From assembly GCF_008327685.1 (NCBI RefSeq), contig NZ_BDDE01000017.1, forward strand, positions 248,001-312,000: DNA of 64,000 nt. Reading direction: 5' to 3'. This stretch comes from Actinomadura sp. K4S16 (GTDB lineage: Bacteria; Actinomycetota; Actinomycetes; Streptosporangiales; Streptosporangiaceae). Each line of letters starts with the position of its first letter. Position 1 is the stretch's first letter. Below, piece after piece: positions 7,802 to 15,799 of this stretch. The position numbers and the translations under genes are program-made. The notes under the pieces were generated by a model. That model saw only the letters and a list, made by a program, of their open reading frames with translations. It was not told the DNA's origin and made no database searches.

Positions 7802-9583
7802 TCAGGAACCTCCCATGAAGACGCCCGTCCAAAACCGCTGCCGGTCCGGATCGGCGCCGAACAGATACGTCGCCTTCAGCTTGGGCGGCAGCAGCGGCGC
7901 CAGCCGCGCCGCGGTCTCGGCATGGCGGCTGAGCTGCGACAACTCGGCGTTGGCGAAGACGCGGTGGACGATGTCGGTCGCGTCCGAGCCCTCGTCCCCG
8001 GCGGCGCGCAGCCGCTCCGCCCAGCCGTCCAGGTCGGCGGCCAGCTCGCGCAGCCCGGTCACCTGCCGGCGGGCCAGCCGCGCCTCGAGCGCGGTGAGCG
8101 GGACCGGCGCGTAGTCGCCGTCGCCCAGATACATCTTGGCGATGTCGAGCGGCAGACCGGTGCCGTGCAGGCGGATCAGGCGCTCAAGCGTGCGCTTGGT
8201 CATCCACTGCCGGCCCTCGTCGTCGATGTCGTTCTTCCACCACTCCAGGACGGTTTCGGCCACCCCGCCGTAACGGGCTATCAACCATTCGTTCGCCGGA
8301 ATGTCATCCGGCTCGATCTCCAACGAGACCGTGAACCGGGACGCCTGCGCGATGGTGTTGCGCGACACGAGCAGCTTGCGGCCCAGGTAGTAGGGAGGGT
8401 TCTGCAAGGCGATCTGGGCGCGGAGCCCCTTGATGCGCCGCCCGGCCAGGGACCACTCCTGCGTGACCTCCATGAGGCGGGCGAACGTGGCCTTGTCCTT
8501 GGGACGGTTGTACTCGTCCCAAACGATGGCCTTGTCGCCCGGCTCCAGGAACGGGCCGGACAACAGGTTGTCGAGGGTTCCGTCCAGAGTGGGGACGGGC
8601 GCGCACAAGTCCTCCACGTTGGTGACGGGAAGCGAGAAGTAGAGCGGGTCGGCGCCGAGCTCGTCGCGGACGACCTCCTTCACCACCTCCGTCTTGCCGC
8701 AGCCGGGCGGCCCCTGAATGAGCACGGCCCAGCGCCGCTCGATGGCGGCGCGCACGACGCGGCGGACGGCGTCCGGCACGTGCGCGGGGTCGGGGACGTC
8801 GGCCCCTGCGCGCCGCAGCTCGGCGGCGACGCGGCCGAGGATCTCGGGGGCCTGGTCGTCGCCCGGCCTCCCGTCCGGGCCGCCGGCCGCGGCGGCGAGG
8901 GGCAGGCGGCGCCCGTCCACGAGCGGGAGGCCCCAGGCGAGCGGGAACCCGGCGAGCGCGCAGTCGAGGACGTGCTCCAGCGTGCGCGGCGACAGCAGCC
9001 TGCGCAGCTCGGCGGGCAGCGACGCCCACACCCGGAACACGCCGGTGAGGTCGACGCCGCGGAACCTGCGCGACAGCGCGGCCCGCCACGCGGTGTCGGC
9101 GGCGGTGACCCGCAGCGTCGCCATCCGGTCGAGGACGGCGGGATCCGTGCGGAGCGCCGCGGTCTCGGTGAGCGACTCGTTGTCGGTCAGGAACACCCCG
9201 ACGCAGCCGAGCGCGCGCAGGTCGTGCTCGCCGAGCGTCCAGTTGCAGGCGATCTGCATGAGCTGGGACTGGATCGTCGCGCCCGCCTGGAGCGAGTCGT
9301 CGATGAGCAGCACGAACGGCTTGCCCGGCTTGAGCTGCCGCATGACGAGCTGCCGCAGCACGAGCTCCCCGTCCTGCCGGACGGGCGCGTTGACCAGCAG
9401 GTCGTCGGGGGTGAGGTTCGCGGCCGGGACGTAGACGAGCGCGGTGTCCTCGCGGCGCCGGACGTGGTGGAAGAACGTGGAGGTCTTGCCGATGCCGTGC
9501 TCGCCGAAGACCTGCCCGGTGATCCCGAGCTCGATCATGGTGTCGATGAAACGGGCCAGCCGCGGCCCGTCCGGCATGCTCAT
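7802..9583 (-). CDS. Double AAA+ ATPase, MoxR-like
   Basis: 593 residues from ATG 9583 (a second ATG at 9577 fits the GGAG spacing slightly better). Two P-loop modules are visible. The first has Walker A GEHGIGKTS (27-35) and Walker B VLLIDDS (91-97). The second has Walker A GPPGCGKTE (291-299) and Walker B WDEYNRP (355-361), the MoxR/dynein-like DExNR form. The C-terminal 200 residues are helical (lid-like). MoxR ATPases usually act with VWA proteins to remodel or activate metal or protein complexes; a VWA/zincin gene lies 3 kb away at 12571-13932. The gene is divergent from the SDR-like gene. Two AAA modules in one MoxR-type chain is uncommon. Confidence 0.85.
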   Translation of the reverse strand: MSMPDGPRLARFIDTMIELGITGQVFGEHGIGKTSTFFHHVRRREDTALVYVPAANLTPDDLLVNAPVRQDGELVLRQLVMRQLKPGKPFVLLIDDSLQAGATIQSQLMQIACNWTLGEHDLRALGCVGVFLTDNESLTETAALRTDPAVLDRMATLRVTAADTAWRAALSRRFRGVDLTGVFRVWASLPAELRRLLSPRTLEHVLDCALAGFPLAWGLPLVDGRRLPLAAAAGGPDGRPGDDQAPEILGRVAAELRRAGADVPDPAHVPDAVRRVVRAAIERRWAVLIQGPPGCGKTEVVKEVVRDELGADPLYFSLPVTNVEDLCAPVPTLDGTLDNLLSGPFLEPGDKAIVWDEYNRPKDKATFARLMEVTQEWSLAGRRIKGLRAQIALQNPPYYLGRKLLVSRNTIAQASRFTVSLEIEPDDIPANEWLIARYGGVAETVLEWWKNDIDDEGRQWMTKRTLERLIRLHGTGLPLDIAKMYLGDGDYAPVPLTALEARLARRQVTGLRELAADLDGWAERLRAAGDEGSDATDIVHRVFANAELSQLSRHAETAARLAPLLPPKLKATYLFGADPDRQRFWTGVFMGGS

Positions 9584-9627
9584 GCGCTCCAGTACAGCGG
9601 TCCGGCACGTCCGGATCACCCGATTTA

Positions 9628-10947
9628 ATGGCGCACATGCGCGACGACGATGTGCGGACCTGCCTGCGCGTCCTGGCGGAGATGGCGGACGCGCCGGACG
9701 GCCATCCCGACCTGGCGCGGGTGCGGGCGGCCGCCGGCGCGTTCGTGCGCAGGACCCGGGAGCGCGAGCGGGCCGCGGCCCGGGTGCGCCAGGCGGCGGC
9801 CGACGCGCGGATGCTGGCCGCGACCGCCACGGGCGCGCCGGGACGGGTCGAGGGCGCGCCCGTCGAGCCGCCGCGCGAGGCGGTCCCGTCCGGCACGGTG
9901 ACGGGCGGGCTGCGCGCCTGCTACGTCTGCAAGGCGCACTTCCGGGAGGCGGACGCGTTCTACCACCGCCTCTGCCCGCCGTGCGCGGAGGAGCACCGGC
10001 GGTACCGGCACGCGCGCGCCGACCTGGCCGGACGCCGCGCGATCGTCACGGGCGGGCGGGTCAAGGCCGGGTTCGAGCTCGTGTTGAAGCTGCTGCGCGA
10101 CGGCGCGGCCGTGACCGCCCTGACCCGGTTCCCCGCCGACGCGCGCCGCCGCTTCGCCGAGGTCGCCGACCAGGCCGACTGGCGGGACCGGCTCACGATC
10201 GTCGGCATGGACCTGCGGGACGTCCCGTCCCTCGTCCGGTGGTGCGACGCGCTCGTGGACGCCGGCGAGCCCCTCGACATCCTGGTGAACCTGGCGGCGC
10301 AGACGCTGCGGCATCCGCCCGAGTCCTACGCGGAACTGCTGGCGGGCGAGAAGCGGGCGGGCGAGCTGACGGCGGGCGAGGGGGTCGCGGCGCCGGGCGC
10401 GCTGCCCGTGCCCCTCCCGACCGGCGCCGTCGACGTGGCGGGGCTGCTCCCCGACCCGTCCCCCGTCAACTCCTGGACCCGGCTCGTGCACGAGGTCGAT
10501 CCCGTGGAGCTGCTGGAGGTGCAGCTCATCAACGTGACGGCGCCGTTCGTCCTGCTGGGGCGGCTGCGTCCCCTCCTGGAGCTGTCGCCGCGTCCGCGCC
10601 GGTACGTGGTGAACGTCTCGGCCGTCGAAGGGCAGTTCGACCGCGTGTACAAGGGCGCCGAGCATCCGCACACGAACATGGCGAAGGCGGCGCTGAACAT
10701 GCTGACGCGCACGACCGCGTCCGAGCTGGCGGAGCACGGCGTGCACGTCACCAGCGTCGACCCCGGCTGGTTCACCGACCAGCAGCCCGAGCCCGCGCGG
10801 GCGCGCCGCACCGCCGCCGGGTTCCGCCCGCCGCTGGACGTCGTGGACGCCGCCGCCCGGATCTACCACCCGATCGTGCGCGGCGAGCGCGACGGCGACC
10901 CGCCGAGCGGCTGCCTGCTGAAGGACTACCGGGTCGTCAACTGGTGA
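9628..10947 (+). CDS. SDR-family protein with N-terminal helical and CxxC...CxxC segment
   Basis: 439 residues. Residues 1-90 are helical and Arg/Ala-rich. Cys98-x2-Cys101 and Cys116-x2-Cys119 form a probable zinc knuckle. From about 133 there is a short-chain dehydrogenase fold, with RRAIVTGGRVKAG (136-148) replacing the usual TGxxxGxG and NLAAQ as the NNAG-like motif. NVSAVEG holds the catalytic-Ser position. The usual YxxxK motif reads TNMAK in HPHTNMAKAALNMLTRT: Lys is kept but Tyr is Thr. The ATG follows TTTA directly with no ribosome site, so it may be leaderless. It is convergent with the next gene and divergent from the AAA+ gene. It may be a catalytically altered SDR or a nucleotide sensor. 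Confidence 0.82.
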   Translation: MAHMRDDDVRTCLRVLAEMADAPDGHPDLARVRAAAGAFVRRTRERERAAARVRQAAADARMLAATATGAPGRVEGAPVEPPREAVPSGTVTGGLRACYVCKAHFREADAFYHRLCPPCAEEHRRYRHARADLAGRRAIVTGGRVKAGFELVLKLLRDGAAVTALTRFPADARRRFAEVADQADWRDRLTIVGMDLRDVPSLVRWCDALVDAGEPLDILVNLAAQTLRHPPESYAELLAGEKRAGELTAGEGVAAPGALPVPLPTGAVDVAGLLPDPSPVNSWTRLVHEVDPVELLEVQLINVTAPFVLLGRLRPLLELSPRPRRYVVNVSAVEGQFDRVYKGAEHPHTNMAKAALNMLTRTTASELAEHGVHVTSVDPGWFTDQQPEPARARRTAAGFRPPLDVVDAAARIYHPIVRGERDGDPPSGCLLKDYRVVNW

Positions 10948-10951
10948 CGGC

Positions 10952-12547
10952 TCAGCTCGCGACCGCGCCGGCGGTCGCGAGCAGCTCGGGCAGCGTCCCG
11001 ACGAACCCCTCCTGCAGCAGCCTGCGCGCCACCAGCCACGCCTCGGGCCGCCCGCCGAGGTGGCGGTCGACGTGCTCGGCGAGGCGGCGCAGCACCCGCG
11101 GGTCGGGCATGCCCTCGGAGGGGGCGAGGATCGCGTCGACCTCCGCCGCCCCGAGCACGGCGTCGGCGGTGACGTCCCCCGAGCCGCGGAACAGGCGGCC
11201 GGCTGCCTTGCCGTAGGCGAGCTCGGGGTCCCAGTGGCGCCGCACGCCGGGTTCGCGGAGGTTGCGCGCGCGCCCGTGGCCGGTCTCGTCGACGAACGGC
11301 GGGGCCAGGACGACGTCCCCGTCCAACCCGAGCCCGGCCCTGAGCCGGGCGGTACCGCGCAGACCGGGGAGCCACAGCGCGTCGGCGACCACGCGCAGCG
11401 TCTCCTCGGGGACGGCCGCGGCGACGCCGTCGGGCGTCAGCGTCCCGGCGACGAGGCCGTTCCCGACGACCTTGACGATGACGTCCGCGCCCGCGCGCGC
11501 CCCGAGCCCGACGAGGTCGGCGAGCACCTCGGGCGCGGGGTCGGGCAGGTAGACGGCCGTTTCCGGATGGTCGGCGACGAGCATCCGGACGAGTTCGAGC
11601 GGGACATCCGTACGTTTCGCCATGAACCGGGCGGCGCGCAGCGGGAACGGCCCCTCGGCGGCCCGGCGGCGCGGCTCGTCCGCCAGCACCGCGTCCCAGC
11701 CGACGCGCGGGATGCAGAAGGCGCGGCGGTTCACGACCGTCCGGACGAGCGGGGTGCCGCGCCACGGCTCGCAGCCGTCCGCGTCGGCGATCTCGGCCAC
11801 CGTGCGCAGGAACTCGGGACGGCGCGCCCGCCCGGCCAGCTCCCGCAGCCGCCGCTCCCCCTCGGCGCTCGCCAGCGCCGCCTGCGCGTAGGCGAGCACG
11901 CTGGGCTCCGACTGGTCCGGCCCCCACCGGTACGCGGGCAGCCGCCCGTCCTCGACGAGCCGCCGGATCTCGTGCTCCCGGTGCGCGTCGAGAAGCGTGC
12001 GGCAAGCCTGGACGGCGCCGTGCGGATCGGCGCCCGCGCCGAGGTACAGCAGCGCGCCCCCGGCCAGGTCGGGGTCGGCCGCGTACAGCAGCGCGTGGTC
12101 GAGCGGATCCTGCCCCCGCGTGGACAGCAGGGCCTCCCGCACCTCGGCGGGCAGCGGCAGCGGCGTGACGCCGTCCCGGCGGGAGGTCTGGTGGGCGAGC
12201 TGGCGGCGCAGGTTGCGCGGGATGCGGCCGAGCGCGCTCTCGGCGGTCAGCAGGGTCGCGTTGACCTCGGGGTCGTCCAGGTCGAGCAGCCGCCCCAGCA
12301 GCTCCGGCGGATCGCCGACGAGCACGGCGTGCCGGACGAGCAGGTCCAGGTCGCCGGCCCGGCCGCGCCGCAGCAGGGCCTCAAGGACGACCCGGTTCGG
12401 CGTCCCGTGGCTGCTCAGCGCGTGTTCGAGCAGGCTCAGCGGGAGGTGGCCGAGCAGCACGTCCATCTCGTCGGGCGTCGCGAACCGGAGCAGTCCGGCC
12501 GTGCAGCCCAGGAGGTCGTTGGCGCGGATCCGGGAGTGGGGGGCCAT
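10952..12547 (-). CDS. Large protein of unknown function in the MoxR/VWA neighbourhood
   Basis: 531 residues from ATG 12547, 23 bp downstream of the VWA gene stop, so probably cotranscribed with it. It is almost entirely predicted alpha-helical, with leucine-rich units such as LLGHLPLSLLEHAL, VVLEALLRRGRAGDLDLLVRHA and LLGRLLDLDDPEV repeated in the first 200 residues. This suggests a HEAT/ankyrin-like solenoid. The middle and C-terminal parts keep the same style but repeats are less clear. There is no catalytic motif, signal or membrane segment. I do not recognise a named family. As partner of a VWA protein and a MoxR ATPase it could be a scaffold or substrate-recognition subunit. Confidence 0.8.
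   Translation of the reverse strand: MAPHSRIRANDLLGCTAGLLRFATPDEMDVLLGHLPLSLLEHALSSHGTPNRVVLEALLRRGRAGDLDLLVRHAVLVGDPPELLGRLLDLDDPEVNATLLTAESALGRIPRNLRRQLAHQTSRRDGVTPLPLPAEVREALLSTRGQDPLDHALLYAADPDLAGGALLYLGAGADPHGAVQACRTLLDAHREHEIRRLVEDGRLPAYRWGPDQSEPSVLAYAQAALASAEGERRLRELAGRARRPEFLRTVAEIADADGCEPWRGTPLVRTVVNRRAFCIPRVGWDAVLADEPRRRAAEGPFPLRAARFMAKRTDVPLELVRMLVADHPETAVYLPDPAPEVLADLVGLGARAGADVIVKVVGNGLVAGTLTPDGVAAAVPEETLRVVADALWLPGLRGTARLRAGLGLDGDVVLAPPFVDETGHGRARNLREPGVRRHWDPELAYGKAAGRLFRGSGDVTADAVLGAAEVDAILAPSEGMPDPRVLRRLAEHVDRHLGGRPEAWLVARRLLQEGFVGTLPELLATAGAVAS
10955..10982 (+). terminator. Hairpin terminator after the SDR-like gene
   Basis: A perfect 12-bp inverted repeat (GCTCGCGACCGC at 10955-10966, loop GCCG, complement at 10971-10982) begins 8 bp after the SDR stop. 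It lies inside the last codons of the convergent gene, so it may serve both strands. No U-tract, as is common in actinomycetes. Confidence 0.6.
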
Positions 12548-12570
12548 GAGCCGTCACCGTAGCCGACGGA

Positions 12571-13932
12571 TCACCTCGGCCGGACCCGGTGGCAGGCCAT
12601 TCCCCGCCGCTCCGGCCACTCGTCGCCGCCGGAGGTGATGAGCCAGATCCACTTCCCCGGGTCCATGGGGAGGATCGGGTCGGCGTACCCGTCGGTCACG
12701 ACGATGACGGCGTCCGCGGGCTCGTCCCGTCCCTCCACGTGCCGCCGGACGGCCGCGAAGCTCGTCCCGCCGCCGCCCCGGAGCGGCTCGCCGGGCCGGA
12801 ACGGCTTCACCGTCGCGTCGAAGGCGACCCACTCGGCCTCGGCCCCGTCGATCCGGCCGACCAGCTCGCCCAGCCACTCGACCACGCCGGCCGGCATCGA
12901 CCCGGACGTGTCCAGCGCGATGACCAGCGACTTCACCCGCCGCGGCCCGCGCCGCGCAAGCATCGGCTCGTGCCCGAGCACCGCGAGCACCGCCCCGCGC
13001 TTCTTCGGGTAGACGAGCCGCTCGCCCTCCTCCAGCTTCGAGGCGAGCACGTCCACGAGCCACCGCTGCCACCACTCGACCCGCCGCGTGGCCGACGTGA
13101 CGCCCCGCAGCGCATGCGCTCCGAGGTCGCCCCAGATGCGGTCGACGCCCTCCGACGCCCCCTCGGTGCGCCGGAGGAGGTCGAGCAGTTCGCCGCGCGC
13201 CACCCGGTCGCCCCGCCGCGCCGCGATGAGCACGCTCCGCAGCACGTCGTCGCCGATCCGCCCGACCGTCTCCCCGTCGAGCGCGTCGACGACCACGTGG
13301 ATGCAGGCCGCCTGCCAGGCGCCCGGCGGGTTCCGCATCCGCCCGAGCTCCCGGTAGACGCTCATGTCGGTGTCGACCCACTCCTCGTACGGGAGCGGAT
13401 CGGCGCCCTGCTCCCGCAGGTCATCGACGTAGTCCCGGTACACACCGCGAGGCGAGATCCCGACGGGCTCGCCGCCGATCTCGGGCAGCCCGCCGCCCAG
13501 CCGCACCATCGCGACATGGTTGATGGTGACCTCGCACGCCAGCGTGAACACCGGGTCGCTCCGCAGGTCGGCGTCCGCGAAGAGGTGCCGCTGGACGAGG
13601 TGCCGGGCCTCGTGGAACAGGACGAACCGCACCCCTTCGGCCCCGATCCCGACGAAGAACTCGGGGTTGTAGAGGAGCAGGCAGGACCCGTCCCCGGAGG
13701 CGACCACGGCGGCCGTGTCCACCGCCGTAGTGGGGACCTGGTGGTGGCACTTGCTGAACAGCCACGACGCGATGGCGCTGTGCGTCATCCCCAGTTCGAG
13801 CAGCGCCCGCTCCTTCAACCGCCGCGCCGCCTCGACGACCTCCTCGTCGGCGGGCCGCCACCGCTCCAGCGCCCGCCGATCGGCGAGCTCGACGACCGGC
13901 GCCCGCGGGCGCCTGACCTCTCCGTACCCCAC
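12571..13932 (-). CDS. Putative zincin/VWA-like domain protein (DUF2201 type)
   Basis: 453 residues from GTG 13932 with GGGAGGG/GAGG ribosome-site sequence upstream. The N-terminal half contains HEARH (107-111), a zinc-peptidase-like HExxH; DUF2201_N is annotated as a putative metallopeptidase domain. The C-terminal domain is a VWA fold with complete MIDAS: DTSGS (341-345), Thr390 in GGGGTSF and Asp414 in VVTDGYAD. Such proteins are normally cytoplasmic partners of MoxR AAA+ ATPases, and the double AAA+ gene at 7802-9583 is the obvious candidate. First gene of a two-gene unit with the unknown protein downstream. Substrate unknown. Confidence 0.9.
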   Translation of the reverse strand: MGYGEVRRPRAPVVELADRRALERWRPADEEVVEAARRLKERALLELGMTHSAIASWLFSKCHHQVPTTAVDTAAVVASGDGSCLLLYNPEFFVGIGAEGVRFVLFHEARHLVQRHLFADADLRSDPVFTLACEVTINHVAMVRLGGGLPEIGGEPVGISPRGVYRDYVDDLREQGADPLPYEEWVDTDMSVYRELGRMRNPPGAWQAACIHVVVDALDGETVGRIGDDVLRSVLIAARRGDRVARGELLDLLRRTEGASEGVDRIWGDLGAHALRGVTSATRRVEWWQRWLVDVLASKLEEGERLVYPKKRGAVLAVLGHEPMLARRGPRRVKSLVIALDTSGSMPAGVVEWLGELVGRIDGAEAEWVAFDATVKPFRPGEPLRGGGGTSFAAVRRHVEGRDEPADAVIVVTDGYADPILPMDPGKWIWLITSGGDEWPERRGMACHRVRPR

Positions 13933-13989
13933 CCCTCAACCCTCCCGGCAACCCGCGCCCCGTTCCACCGGTTTACGGGGGCCGGGGGT

Positions 13990-14592
13990 TCAGGCGGGCA
14001 GCCCGGCCGCGTGGCGCATGGCGTCCCGCGCACGGGACGCGGCCGAGGGGTCCTCCAGCAGCTGGACCTCCTGGTTGGCCGCCATCGACAGGCCGATCAG
14101 CGTCGTGGCGACCTCCTCCGGGGGACGGTGCGGCCCCGGCAGCGCGGCCTGGGCGGCGGCGACCTCGGCGGCCAGCCCCCGCCGGTTGGCGGCGACGATC
14201 TCCCGCAGCCGCTCGCACAGCGGCCCCGGGCGCCCGTCGAGCTCGGACGAGGCGGACGTGAGGAAGCAGCCCCCGGGGAACGGGCAGTCGGCCAGGTAGT
14301 CCACCCATCCGTCGATGAGCCGGGCGAGCCGTCCCGGCCCGGGCGGCAGGTCCGCCAGCGGGTCGATGACCGCCGCGCGGAACACCTCGCAGGCCTCTTC
14401 GAGCGCGGCCATGAGCAGCCGCTCGCGCGAGCCGAACGGCCCGACCAGGCCCGCCTTGCTCATGTCGAGCCGCTGCGCCAGCGAGCCGACCGTCAGGCCT
14501 TCCAGACCGAGCCGGGAGGCGTCCCGCACCGCGGCGCGCACGATCCGGTCGCGCGTCCGGGCCGCTTCGGCCGCCGAATGACGAGGAGACAT
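13990..14592 (-). CDS. TetR/AcrR family transcriptional regulator
   Basis: 200 residues. The N-terminal helix-turn-helix (about 10-60) reads TRDRIVRAAVRDASRLGLEG then LTVGSLAQRLDMSKAGLVG and GSRERLL, the canonical TetR pattern. A ligand-binding C-terminal domain follows, containing WVDYLADCPFPGGCFLTSAS (TetR_C_33-like Cys-containing segment). Divergent from the DinB-like gene at 14664. The 71-bp spacer holds two palindromes (14602-14623 and 14627-14650) that are very likely its operators, so it should repress itself and the neighbour. The inducer is unknown. Confidence 0.93.
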   Translation of the reverse strand: MSPRHSAAEAARTRDRIVRAAVRDASRLGLEGLTVGSLAQRLDMSKAGLVGPFGSRERLLMAALEEACEVFRAAVIDPLADLPPGPGRLARLIDGWVDYLADCPFPGGCFLTSASSELDGRPGPLCERLREIVAANRRGLAAEVAAAQAALPGPHRPPEEVATTLIGLSMAANQEVQLLEDPSAASRARDAMRHAAGLPA

Positions 14593-14601
14593 GGCGCCAG
14601 G

Positions 14602-14650
14602 ATAGCGAACGAGCGTACGCTATGTTTTTGGCGAACGACCGTTCGCCAAA
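14602..14650. promoter_or_regulatory. Two tandem TetR operators
   Basis: A perfect 24-bp palindrome spans 14627-14650: arm TTTGGCGAACG, centre AC, then the exact reverse complement. A 22-bp imperfect palindrome spans 14602-14623: arm ATAGCGAACG, centre AG, right arm CGTACGCTAT, one mismatch. Both share the core GCGAACGA[G/C]CGTNCGC, and their centres are 26 bp apart. They fill the space between the divergent TetR and DinB-like genes, so binding would block both promoters. Confidence 0.85.
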
Positions 14651-14663
14651 GAATGGAGGCGAC

Positions 14664-15221
14664 ATGACCGATCTGCTCCGGCTCGACGCCACGGCCCTGG
14701 CCCTCATCGGCCACGACGTGGCGATGGTCCCCGACGCCGCGATGGCGGCCCCGACCCCCTGCGAGGGATGGACGGTCGCGGACCTGCTCCGCCACATGAA
14801 CGAGCGCCACGAGGCCATCGCGCGGACCGCGCTGCCGGCCCTCGAACCGTCCGGCGACCCGCGCGGCGACTTCGCCCTGACCGCCTCCCGCTGCCTCGCC
14901 GTCCTCGAACGGGCGGGCGAGACCGTCACCATGCCCCGGCTGGGGCCGCTGTCCACCGAGTGGGTGCTCGGCATCCACGCGGTCGACATGCTGGTCCACC
15001 GCTGGGACCTGGCGCGTGCGCTCGGGACCGCGCCCGCCGCGCCGTCCTGGATCACCGACGCCGCGCTGCCGCTCGCCCGCGCCAACACCGCCCCCGGCAG
15101 CCCCCTCAACGGACCGGGCGGCGCCTACCGGCCGCCCCTCGCCGAGGACCCGGCCCGTCCGGCCATCGACAACATCGCCGCCCTGCTGGGCCGCGATCCG
15201 CGCTGGTCCCCGGCGATCTGA
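14664..15221 (+). CDS. DinB/mycothiol-dependent maleylpyruvate isomerase-like protein (TIGR03086 type)
   Basis: 185 residues from ATG 14664, which has GGAGG 5 nt upstream; an in-frame upstream start would cross the operator and is rejected. The sequence shows the four-helix DinB pattern with TPCEGWTVADLLRHMNERHEAI (His41-type metal ligand) and the second site HAVDMLVHRWDLARALG. Family members bind a divalent metal and use or bind mycothiol in thiol transfer or detoxification. It sits alone, divergent from the TetR regulator at 13990-14592, which probably controls it. The physiological substrate is unknown. Confidence 0.88.
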   Translation: MTDLLRLDATALALIGHDVAMVPDAAMAAPTPCEGWTVADLLRHMNERHEAIARTALPALEPSGDPRGDFALTASRCLAVLERAGETVTMPRLGPLSTEWVLGIHAVDMLVHRWDLARALGTAPAAPSWITDAALPLARANTAPGSPLNGPGGAYRPPLAEDPARPAIDNIAALLGRDPRWSPAI

Positions 15222-15259
15222 CGGTTCGGGGGGCGGGCGCGGCATAGTGGCGGGCCTCA

Positions 15260-15284
15260 GGGGTGTCTGAGGAGACGACACCCC
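15260..15284 (+). promoter_or_regulatory. Inverted repeat in the leader of the sigma factor gene
   Basis: GGGGTGTC (15260-15267) and GACACCCC (15277-15284) form a perfect 8-bp stem with a 9-nt loop, directly followed by AGAGGAGG and the GTG start. It may be an operator or an mRNA hairpin controlling access to the ribosome site. Confidence 0.55.
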
Positions 15285-15297
15285 CAGAGGAGGCCCC

Positions 15298-15798
15298 GTG
15301 AACCGAGAGGCCCGAGAGAGCTTCGGCGCGTTCGTCGCGGCGCGGTCGAGCAGGCTCATCCGGACGGCGTACGTCCTGACGGGCGACCAGCACGCCGCCG
15401 AGGACCTGCTGCAGAACGCCCTGGCGAAGACGGCCGCGCGGTGGCGGCACGTGCGCGACAACCCGGAGGGCTACGTGCGCCGCGCCATGTACAACGAGCA
15501 GGTGACCCGGTGGCGGTGGCGCGGCCGCGAGGCGGTCGTCGCCGAGCCGCCGGACCTCCCCTCGTCCGGCCCCGACGTCGATCTGCGGGTGACGCTGGAG
15601 CGCGCGCTGCTGTCCCTGCCGCCCCGCAAGCGGGCGGTGCTCGTCCTGCGCTACTACGAGGACCTCCCGGAACGGGAGGTCGCCGAGATCATGGGCTGTT
15701 CGGTCGGCACCGTCCGCAGCCAGACGCACCGCGCCATCACCCGGCTCCGGGAACTGGCCCCCGACCTCGCCGCCGACCTAGCAACCATGGGGAGCTGA
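15298..15798 (+). CDS. SigE-family ECF RNA polymerase sigma factor
   Basis: 166 residues from GTG 15298 with AGAGGAGG 4 nt upstream. Region 2 (about 10-75) reads SSRLIRTAYVLTGDQHAAEDLLQNALAK, typical of -10 recognition. Region 4 (about 100-155) contains LPPRKRAVLVLRYYEDLPE then VAEIMGCSVGTVRSQTHRAI, the -35-binding helix-turn-helix. Length and lack of extra domains fit the SigE subgroup common in actinomycetes. The next gene starts 1 bp after the stop and encodes a protein with one membrane segment, so the pair looks like a sigma factor with its regulator. An inverted repeat lies in the leader. Confidence 0.95.
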   Translation: MNREARESFGAFVAARSSRLIRTAYVLTGDQHAAEDLLQNALAKTAARWRHVRDNPEGYVRRAMYNEQVTRWRWRGREAVVAEPPDLPSSGPDVDLRVTLERALLSLPPRKRAVLVLRYYEDLPEREVAEIMGCSVGTVRSQTHRAITRLRELAPDLAADLATMGS

Positions 15799-15799
15799 C

